A stretch of DNA of 8,219 nucleotides from Phycisphaerae bacterium (lineage in GTDB: Bacteria; Planctomycetota; Phycisphaerae; Sedimentisphaerales; Anaerobacaceae). Shown here piece by piece: positions 1-7,400 of this stretch. The DNA lies in NCBI GenBank assembly GCA_030602845.1, contig JAUVYZ010000080.1:1-8219 (forward strand), given 5' to 3'. Both the position numbers and the translations under genes were made by a program. Numbering within the stretch: the stretch's first letter is position 1; every line of letters begins with the position of its first letter. The notes beneath the pieces were generated by a model, which was not told the origin of the DNA, ran no database searches, and worked only from the letters and a program-made list of their open reading frames with translations.

Positions 1-1
1 C

Positions 2-370
2 AATTCAATCGGTCACTTCAGCGATTTTGACATCGCTACGGGCCATACGGTAAATTGTGTCCAGCCAAGTAACACTGCTAATGCATTATTCAGAGTATTT
101 TCGGGGGACGGAACACAGATTTACGGTGCTTTCAATGCCAACGGTAATATTTGGCTGAATGATGCTGCTGGTATCTTCATCGGTCCCAGCGGGTCCGTCA
201 ATGTCAACCAGTTGGTTGCTTCAGGCCTGAACATATCGAACTCTGATTTTATAAACGGACAGTACAATTTTGTCGGCGGTCAGGGCTCTGTCGTAAATTG
301 GGGTGATATTTCCGCAAAAAAAGTTTATCTCATTGGTAAACAAGTTGCCAACTCCGGGTCTATAAGCTGT
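2..370 (+). other. Haemagglutination-activity / TPS secretion domain (partial)
   Basis: This is the secretion-signal part of the adhesin. In the family it is recognised in the periplasm by POTRA domains of the outer-membrane partner and nucleates the beta-helix. Seen here: FDIATGHTV followed by VQPSNTANALFRVFSGDGT, then IYGAFNANGNIWLND, AAGIFIGPSGSVNVNQLVAS, and later CPAGYVVMAAGDRVFLGEPG. The canonical NPNGI-type motif is degenerate (NDAAGI), and the usual ASTL is ASGL. Two cysteines at fragment residues 19 and 123 flank the domain and could pair. The first strands and the signal peptide are off the left edge. Confidence 0.85.
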
Positions 371-3300
371 CCTGCCGGATATGTCGTAATGGCAGCGGGA
401 GATAGAGTCTTCCTCGGCGAGCCGGGCAGTAACGTTGTGGTTGAAATAGATGCACCGTCTTTACCCCAGCCGGGTGACCCGGTTGACTCAGGGCCGGGGG
501 TTCTTAATGAAGGCACAGTTGATGTCGCCGGCGGCAAAATAGTCTTGGCCGCTGCGGGAGATATTTACTCGCAGGCAATCTCAAACGTCGGCTTGCTGTC
601 AGCTTCAGTTGAGACTGGTGACGCCGGACAGATAAAACTTACCGCCGCCGATGGAACAGTTATCAATACCGGCACAATCGAGGCCTCCGGCAGCGAAGGC
701 GGACAGATAACAATGGAAGGAACACGCCTCGGACAATTTGGAACAATCCACGCCGACGGTACTGACTCGCACGGCGGCAACGTCGACCTCTTGGCCAGTG
801 ATGTAGTTGCTCTTAGCAGCGACAGCTTAACCACCGCAAACGCCGGACTCAACGGCAACGGCGGCGATGTAATTGTCTTTTCGCCTGATACCGCATTGTT
901 CTGGCCGGATGCAAAAATCGAAGCGAAAGGTGGTAACGAATCAGGTGACGGCGGATTTGTCGAAGTCTCCGGTAGGGAACATGTTGAGATTTATGGTTTG
1001 GTGGATACAAGTGCACCCCGTGGTGAAGCAGGTACCTTCCTTATTGACCCGACTGATGTCACTCTCTCCAATGCGACCGTTAATATGGATAACAGTCCCA
1101 CCTGGGATCCCTTCACTCCCGATCAGGACACAGGTACCATCAACGTAGCGAGCATTATAGGATCACTCCAGACCGGCACGTCTGTGTCGGTCGACACTTT
1201 TGACGACAACAGCGGAAACGGTACCGGAAGAATTATCGTGAATAGTCCGATTGACGTGGACCTGACGACCCTCGGCGGGGGGAGTGTTGAGGCCCCCACG
1301 CTCACTCTGAACGCGCAAGACGACATCGAGATCAACGCCCAGATCGGCGTGACCGCCACCGACAACGCCGCTGATCTACTCAACCTAACCCTGAACGCAA
1401 CGACCGGCGTCGATATAGATGCTTCTATAAATACAGATGGCGGGAGTTTTACCTCGAGTGGTACTACCTTTGACAATACCGGCGGAATCATCAGTACCAG
1501 CGGTGGGGACATCGCTATAAACCATTCGGGCGCTGTCACTCTCGGGGCGCAACTGAATCCGAGCGGCGGAACGATGTCCGGTACCTCAACTTCAATTAGC
1601 GTTGCCTCCAACGCCGCCAGCATTCAGGACGCCATTGACATCGCCGCCAACTCTGGCGCGACCATTAACATTTCTGCAGCTACGTACGCTGAGGATGTTT
1701 CTGTAAACAAGGACCTCACGCTGAAGGTTCCCAGCGGTATAGTCACGATGACCAAGCTGACCTCCAGCGCCAGCATGACAGGCCTGTGGGGGAACTTCGC
1801 GGCAAACGGAATCTCGTCTACAGTCTTCCAGTTCGATGGAGCGGTGACACTGAGGGACAACGTAACGCTCACGTCAAGCAATAACAAGGCCATCGCGTTC
1901 AATTCGACAGTTGATGGCGGTCATTCCTTGGCGGTGAATACTGGTGGCCTAACGAGCTTTGGCGGTAACGTCGGCACGGGCGCGCCTCTAACGAGTCTGA
2001 CGACCAGTGCCGGCGGAACGACCACGCTGGCTGGCGATGTAACAACGACTGGCGATCAGACTTATAACGATGCGGTAACCCTGACGGCCGATGTGGATAT
2101 CGATACCGACGTGGGTGCAGGTAATATTCTTTTCAGCTCGACCATTGCCACAGGCGGCCACAACCTGGCACTTGATGCAGGTCCTGCTGGCAATATCACT
2201 CTGTCAAATGCATTGACTGGTGGCGGAGATGTGACGGTTCGTGATGGTGCGGTTCAGTCTTACCAGGCCATGACGCTGAATTTACTGGACATCCTGGATG
2301 CTACCACGAGCGTGACTTTTAACGATGATATCGCTGCGACAGCAACGATTGATGTTGTCAGTGGCGGTACTATAGTTCAGAATGGTAAGATTACCAGCGG
2401 TACGAACCTGGATTATGACGCCACTTCGACGATAGGTATTACCGATTCTATTACGGTTACAGGCACGGTTGACATCGATTCGACTGGTGTGACCACGATT
2501 GGAGCCAACGGCGATATCGATGCAGGTGGCGCGGTTGCATTTGGCGCAGCCAAGGGTGGCACGCTGACGACCTCCGGTGATATCGATACCTCTAATGATA
2601 ACGTAACCTTCACCAACGCTGTGACGCTTGGCGGCAACGTGGATATTGATACCGACGTGGGTGCAGGTAATATTCTTTTCAGCTCGACCATTGACGCAGC
2701 CGGGCACAACCTGGCACTTGATGCCGGTGCTGCGGGTAATATCACACTGTCGGCTGCTTTGACTAATGGCGGAGATGTGACGGTTCGTGATGGTGACGTT
2801 CAGTCTTACCAGGCCATGACGCTGAATTTACTGGACATCCTGGATGCTACCACGAGCGTGACTTTTAACGATGATATCGCTGCGACGACAACGATTGACG
2901 TCGTAAGCGGCGGCTCGATAGTTCATATAGGCAGTCCGGGAGCCGGGGACGCTATCAGCGTTCATTCCGGGACTGACGGCATGGGCGATGTCAGTTTCGG
3001 GGCTGGTGTAACACTCGATGCTCCGACAATAAGCCTGCGGGCAGGTGACGGATTAAACGGCAACGGTACAACGGCCCAAGTAAACACTACTACCAACACG
3101 CCAATAGTAGTCGCTAATTCTGATCTGACAATCAGACAGGATGGGGCGATTGCCAGTACCCCAGATTTTAGTAATAACAGTACCATTGATTTGACATTGC
3201 AGTCTGACGATAGCTCGGTAACTTCAACGACGGCGGATAGTTGGCAATCCATAACGGCAACGGCTAAGAACAACATCGAGCTTCAGGGAACTGGGGACAT

Positions 3301-4465
3301 AAAAATTGGTGGCGACTTGACCTCTTATTATGGTGGTGTATCAATAATATCGAATAATGGTACAGTCCGTACAGCAGGTAAAAGCGTCCTTGATAATGTT
3401 GCTATAACCGGATACTCAGATGCAGGTACAAACACAGGTGTTGATTTACCTGCAGGTCCCGGCAAGGCCGCAATTATCATTTGGAGTAAGTTACAGGACT
3501 TGACGTTAGGCTCAAGTGCTACTTTGGCGGCTAATGGGTTGTATGATGATAGCGTAGCTACCGGGGTTGATGACCGTGGGAGCGTTAACTTCGTATTGGA
3601 CGGCGACCCTATTGATGTTGCAATTTACTTAGGTAGTTTCAATCACGCGTTAGCAGGAGCTGGAGGTAATGTAATTGTTAATTCTGATGTTTCAATTGCC
3701 CCTAATGGCACAATGGTCATTGATGCATATGATACAGTTGAGCCTTTTGGAAGTAATTTTACGGGTTCTGTTCCCTGGAGCAATATGACAAATAGATTAG
3801 AGGTAGTCTCACGAATAACACCAGTTTTGGAATTCGCTATAGATAACGGCACACTCCCTCATGCTTTGGAGGCTCGTGGAAATATGGCTCCACCCTGGTT
3901 TAGAGGCGAAGCATACGTTTTGCGCGGGCCCCAATTATTAGCAGAAGTTCTTGCGAAGGTAGACCCTGTTCCGCTGGCGTGGCCTATGCTTTTGGAACCA
4001 GAAGAGCGCGAAGTGGAAGAGCCCGATACAGAGGCCATACAAACAGTGTTAGATGAAGTGGGTGCAGAGCAGCCATACTTGGCTCGAGCTTACCCACCCT
4101 CGCTCAACACTAACATGCGTCTCCAGAAGGCAGCTGAACACCTTCTGAGGTTTAGACCAACTCTGGAAGATGCTGATGGCACTCGGATTGCTGCTTTGCT
4201 CCCTGTAGTTCGCGGGATTATCCAGATGCCTGTGCCGGTAGAGGAACAGTTCGATTCATTCCGACAGGAGCTTGCACGTAACGAATTGGCTGGTGAGTGG
4301 ATAAATGCTCTCACGGCGTGGGTGACTATCCTGAACACTGAGATCGGTTTTCCAGAGCAAATGTCTATGGCAAAGGTTATGCTAATACACGGCGGCAAGA
4401 TAAGAGAACCTTTTCAGAGACTGTTCGTCCAAAGATATGTAAGGCTGCAGAGCTTTGGTTCGTAA
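2..4465 (+). CDS. Giant filamentous-haemagglutinin-like (TPS-type) beta-repeat adhesin, 5'-truncated by window edge
   Basis: Likely a secreted or surface-displayed adhesin exported by two-partner secretion; no FhaC/ShlB-type transporter is in the window. The frame is open to the left edge with no in-frame ATG, and residues 1-90 already read as the haemagglutination domain (FDIATGHTV, NANGNIWLNDAAGIFIG, LVASGL). The true start and signal peptide therefore lie upstream, and the TTG at 212 is not a credible start. Visible order: TPS domain and early beta-helix (about 1-330), a GEAGTFLIDPTDVTLSN segment (about 343-359) typical of bacterial FHA-like proteins, a NosD-like stretch (about 540-590), Gly/Thr/Asp-rich beta repeats (about 600-1260) with a 182-residue-period duplication, and a non-repetitive charged tail (about 1265-1487). 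Only two cysteines are visible (19 and 123). There is no autotransporter barrel, LPXTG motif or PEP-CTERM-like ending. The family call is solid; the ligand is unknown. Confidence 0.88.
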   Translation, partial: NSIGHFSDFDIATGHTVNCVQPSNTANALFRVFSGDGTQIYGAFNANGNIWLNDAAGIFIGPSGSVNVNQLVASGLNISNSDFINGQYNFVGGQGSVVNWGDISAKKVYLIGKQVANSGSISCPAGYVVMAAGDRVFLGEPGSNVVVEIDAPSLPQPGDPVDSGPGVLNEGTVDVAGGKIVLAAAGDIYSQAISNVGLLSASVETGDAGQIKLTAADGTVINTGTIEASGSEGGQITMEGTRLGQFGTIHADGTDSHGGNVDLLASDVVALSSDSLTTANAGLNGNGGDVIVFSPDTALFWPDAKIEAKGGNESGDGGFVEVSGREHVEIYGLVDTSAPRGEAGTFLIDPTDVTLSNATVNMDNSPTWDPFTPDQDTGTINVASIIGSLQTGTSVSVDTFDDNSGNGTGRIIVNSPIDVDLTTLGGGSVEAPTLTLNAQDDIEINAQIGVTATDNAADLLNLTLNATTGVDIDASINTDGGSFTSSGTTFDNTGGIISTSGGDIAINHSGAVTLGAQLNPSGGTMSGTSTSISVASNAASIQDAIDIAANSGATINISAATYAEDVSVNKDLTLKVPSGIVTMTKLTSSASMTGLWGNFAANGISSTVFQFDGAVTLRDNVTLTSSNNKAIAFNSTVDGGHSLAVNTGGLTSFGGNVGTGAPLTSLTTSAGGTTTLAGDVTTTGDQTYNDAVTLTADVDIDTDVGAGNILFSSTIATGGHNLALDAGPAGNITLSNALTGGGDVTVRDGAVQSYQAMTLNLLDILDATTSVTFNDDIAATATIDVVSGGTIVQNGKITSGTNLDYDATSTIGITDSITVTGTVDIDSTGVTTIGANGDIDAGGAVAFGAAKGGTLTTSGDIDTSNDNVTFTNAVTLGGNVDIDTDVGAGNILFSSTIDAAGHNLALDAGAAGNITLSAALTNGGDVTVRDGDVQSYQAMTLNLLDILDATTSVTFNDDIAATTTIDVVSGGSIVHIGSPGAGDAISVHSGTDGMGDVSFGAGVTLDAPTISLRAGDGLNGNGTTAQVNTTTNTPIVVANSDLTIRQDGAIASTPDFSNNSTIDLTLQSDDSSVTSTTADSWQSITATAKNNIELQGTGDIKIGGDLTSYYGGVSIISNNGTVRTAGKSVLDNVAITGYSDAGTNTGVDLPAGPGKAAIIIWSKLQDLTLGSSATLAANGLYDDSVATGVDDRGSVNFVLDGDPIDVAIYLGSFNHALAGAGGNVIVNSDVSIAPNGTMVIDAYDTVEPFGSNFTGSVPWSNMTNRLEVVSRITPVLEFAIDNGTLPHALEARGNMAPPWFRGEAYVLRGPQLLAEVLAKVDPVPLAWPMLLEPEEREVEEPDTEAIQTVLDEVGAEQPYLARAYPPSLNTNMRLQKAAEHLLRFRPTLEDADGTRIAALLPVVRGIIQMPVPVEEQFDSFRQELARNELAGEWINALTAWVTILNTEIGFPEQMSMAKVMLIHGGKIREPFQRLFVQRYVRLQSFGS
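1616..1770 (+). other. NosD/pectate-lyase-like right-handed beta-helix stretch inside the adhesin
   Basis: The encoded segment reads IQDAIDIAANSGATINISAA followed by TYAEDVSVNKDLTLKVPSG. This matches the common opening of parallel beta-helix domains, in which a run of 'AI..A..G.tI.v..gtY.E.v.i.k.lTL' precedes the first coils. It is continuous in frame with the FHA-like coils on both sides, so it is a module within the adhesin and not a separate gene. No catalytic residues of a polysaccharide lyase can be assigned. A structural role is the most that can be claimed. Confidence 0.6.
2072..2377 (+). repeat. Internal duplication, copy 1 (partner at 2618-2923)
   Basis: This stretch encodes 102 residues beginning AVTLTADVDIDTDVGAGN. 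Hand alignment with the copy 546 bp downstream gives 90 of 102 identical residues. DNA identity is near complete in two runs: 46 bp (2102-2147 against 2648-2693) and 89 bp (2252-2340 against 2798-2886). Identity at synonymous positions points to a recent duplication or gene conversion rather than selection on the protein alone. The period is exactly 182 codons, so the frame is kept. Confidence 0.93.
2618..2923 (+). repeat. Internal duplication, copy 2 (partner at 2072-2377)
   Basis: Second copy of the 102-residue unit, beginning AVTLGGNVDIDTDVGAGN and ending IDVVSGGSIV. Most differences from copy 1 lie in the first half (for example ATGG to DAAG, GPAG to GAAG, LTGGG to LTNGG). The block VQSYQAMTLNLLDILDATTS and the residues after it, up to IAAT, are unchanged. 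The 240 bp between the copies are also beta-repeat-like but not closely similar, so the event copied a 306 bp unit or a larger unit whose remainder has diverged. Confidence 0.93.
3794..4462 (+). other. Non-repetitive, probably helical C-terminal tail of the adhesin
   Basis: From about residue 1265 the Gly/Thr/Asp repeat style stops. There follows RLEVVSRITPVLEFAIDN, a Trp/Pro-containing part (APPWFRGEAYVLRGPQ), an acidic linker (LEPEEREVEEPDTEAI), and then about 130 residues with a helical pattern (QKAAEHLLRFRP, RQELARNELAGEWINALTAW, KIREPFQRLFVQRYVRL). This is not an autotransporter barrel or a known sorting signal I can recognise. It could act as a secretion-arresting or anchoring end, as a processed prodomain, or as a folded effector. 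These are inferences from position only. Confidence 0.6.
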
Positions 4466-4485
4466 CCTGACAGGATTGAGCTGGT
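4466..4485. other. Very short convergent intergenic gap
   Basis: The plus-strand adhesin ends in TAA at 4463-4465 and the minus-strand gene ends in TAA (read as TTA at 4486-4488), leaving 20 bases. No hairpin followed by a T-run is present in the gap. A weak 5-bp stem (4487-4491 with 4495-4499, 3-base loop) lies just inside the minus-strand gene. Transcripts from the two genes probably overlap at their 3' ends unless terminated by Rho. Confidence 0.85.
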
Positions 4486-7400
4486 TTACCGGGCCGGTAC
4501 AATAACGCGAAATCCGACGTCGCTGGCCTGTTCGTTGAAGCTTATCGTGTAGTCGGACTCAGACCCCAGGAGTATATACTTCGGTGGGGCCAGACAGGAC
4601 CCGCCGCAGATTACGGACTGTGTATTATCCTCATCGTCTATACACCATTCCCACACATTGCCAATCAAATCATAAAGGCCCCAAGCATTGGGGCTATTCG
4701 TGTGTTTGATTGGCAGCCAGGATGAGCCTGCGCCATAAGTGGCTTCTTCATGCACGGTGTTTGCGTCACTTAGCGGGCTTTGGTAAGGCTCGAAATCTTT
4801 GGGTTTCACAGCACCCACTGGCAGAGGTGGTATATCAAGGGTCCCTATTTTGGAATTATACTCATCCCTTCCGCCTCGCCAGGGTTCTCCTCTTACGTGA
4901 GCGTAGTAAGGAATTTGTGCGAGATCGTCTCTGTTTCCCCAGGGGTATATATTATTTGTACCTGCCTTGCAAGCATACTTGTGCTGTGAAGCTCTGGGTA
5001 ACTGTGCACCAAGCCAGTTTTCAGCGTAAGATTGTGCTCCATAGTAAGTCACGTACGTCACAGGAACATCATCGCTTCCCCGAGTTACTTTAAAACTTGC
5101 ACCATCCCATTTTATGGCGCAGGATGGGTTGTCACTACTGGTACAAAGTATAAGGTCTCTGCCGGTGCTCTTAAACCATGACCATGCATCCTCATTTCCT
5201 GCGAAACTTGTTGCCCCGGTTTTTTCCAGGAACATCTGATATTGGGCATTGGTTATTTCTTGTATGGCCATATAAAACGGTTCAAGATTGGCAGGAGGGT
5301 CGGCCGGGATGAATTTTAATATCACGCTTTCGTCCGTTGTCGACCTAACGTACTCGGGCCAGCCTACGTTTTTGGTGTCATTGACATCGATTGTGTAAAA
5401 GAAATCGAGCCATTCTTTCTGTTTTTTATTGATCCCCTCTCTTACTTCCTGCCAGCCGGTGAGGAGCCTGACCGGTTTTTTATTGATGGCATCGACAGGC
5501 TCAAAAAGATTCGGATCCAAAAATTTAGCACCAAAGACCAATTGTCCGTCTTTCAAGAGTTCCAGCCGCTCGCAGACCCGAGGTTTTAGCCTATTCTCGA
5601 TATTTAGGAGATTGTTCCAATAATCCTTGGACTTATAAATCTCCTCTTTGTGTTTTTCGATAGCGTCCAATGAAAGCATCTTCTTGATTTTCGGTTCGAT
5701 CTTGTTAAAGTCGAGCACAAGGCTCTCGAGCTTGGCCAAATACTCCCCAGTTGGCTCGCGGTCAAGTTCGTTGCTGATAGCACTTTTTATCTTGTCGATT
5801 TTCTTATCCCAAGTATAGTTCATACTCATACGTGGGTCGTTATCTAACTTGCGATAGTCTTTAACGTCTTGCAGCCAATTTTCAAAGTCGCTCTTTGTCA
5901 AAGTAGCTTTCTCATAGAGCGGGCTTTCATCAGCGAATATATCTGGGCGGAATTTCGTCGGCCAGTTCGGGTCAGTTACAAATACCGCAAGGTCCCTGGC
6001 AAGGGTTTCGAGATCGTTGATATCATTTAGATTATCTCCAGTTGGCCGGAGGGCTTCAAATGCGACGAGTATTTTATCCTGGGAGCTGTTTTTTGTAATC
6101 GTAGTTTTATCTCGCCCGATATTTGCTCTCCTAAATACTATCTCATGTTCAAGACCAGTGTCGACGAGGATTTTCAGGAGCAAATCCCCACGTGTTTGGT
6201 TTTGACGTTTGATTGTTTCAAATTCGGCTTTTAGTCTATCCTGGATTTCCTTATCCTTTTCCCACTCCTTGGCTTCGCTCGGCCATCGGGATCGGGGGTC
6301 GGAAAGCTCGCCGAGCCTTACCCAGGCGGCATACGCCGCCTCGGTTTGCACAGCGGTGTCAGCTATCTTTACAAGTTCCTGTTTATCTCCAGACTGCTCT
6401 ACCTCTATAAGTTTTTCGACCCTTGCCGTCAGCTTGGCAAGCGCGTCGCTGATTCCCGGCTCTTTAAGGATGTTAGCGTCTTTCCATTCATTCCACAATG
6501 AGCGAATGGTCTCACCTTCTTGTGGCAGTCCGTCATCAAGAAGATAGCAAGCCCCAAGTCTGGCCTCGATTTCGTTAAACGCTGTTATAAGTTGATATAG
6601 CTGCTTGCGCCTGTTCTTGTTAATTCCCAAGCGGCTTCTCCATTTTTCGAATCCCGGTGAGTTTACATCAGGAAACTCATCCAGTTGGGACATCGACCGA
6701 ACAATCTCCGAAAATGTTTGCTCTATTTCGGCGTTATAAATATTCCTGATTTCGTTGTTCCAGGTTTTCGTCTCCAACGCCACGTCAGCTTCCCAGAGTA
6801 ATTCTTTTTCCAGGTGTTGAAGTCTTCTCTTTGTTGTGTCTAATTTCTCTTCTAAATCCACGAAAATGCTGAGTTTAAGCTTCTGTTTCCAATCAGGTAA
6901 CAAGTGTCTGTGTTTTGCCAGTTCGATATCCCGTCGCCTGCGCCATTCCGAATTAATTGGTTCGAAGGTTGTAATGTGATAATCTTCTTTTTCTTTATTC
7001 TCGAACCAATCTATTGGATCTTTGACGTATTTGGCAAGTGTAACATTAATCCCATCGTCCCCATGGACCAGTTTTACAAATTTCTGTTCAAGTAAACGCA
7101 CTTGCGCTTGGATTTGAGCCTTATTTTTTTCGATACCGGGAATGTCAAACACGTCATTGACGTCTTTGTTAAAAGCTTTCAATTTTTCGCTAAGCTTCTC
7201 AGCACTATTAGTATCATATTGGCGGATTAATTGGATGTCTTCTGCGCTGTCAAGAGCCCTTTTGTCCCACTCTTTGCGCTCACCTCTTGGGTTTTCTCCC
7301 AGTTTGTGGTAACCTCCGGCTGTTTGAAACCACTCTTGGAAAACCTTCTTGGAGGGTACCTCATTAACAAATTTCTGGACATCGCCCAACAGTTCTCCGC

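Noticed and set aside
1123..1623. Open frames of 100-166 codons antisense to the adhesin (also at 2282-2707, 2413-2745, 2962-3276)
   Set aside because: They mirror the repetitive codon usage of the adhesin, have no family resemblance and no ribosome binding context; the sense strand is clearly coding.
1616..1770. A separate polysaccharide lyase enzyme
   Set aside because: The resemblance is limited to the first beta-helix coil; no catalytic residues are visible, and the frame is continuous with the adhesin repeats.
212..4465. TTG at 212 as the true start of the adhesin
   Set aside because: In-frame coding continues to position 2 and encodes conserved TPS-domain strands (FDIATGHTV, NANGNIWLND), so a start at 212 would cut the domain in half.
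4487..4499. Hairpin TACCG-GGC-CGGTA as a bidirectional terminator
   Set aside because: The stem is only 5 bp, lies within the final codons of the minus-strand gene and is not followed by a T-run on either strand.
4486..4700. Diversity-generating retroelement variable region at the end of the FGE/C-type-lectin-fold domain
   Set aside because: The fold is the one used by DGR variable proteins, but no template-like near-repeat of the 4490-4660 stretch, no reverse transcriptase and no accessory gene is seen; the next gene downstream is the convergent adhesin.
4710..5093. Plus-strand 127-codon frame, and others at 7231-7644 and 7637-7936, opposite the minus-strand gene
   Set aside because: They lie over recognised FGE-domain or helical-repeat coding sequence and show no motifs of their own.
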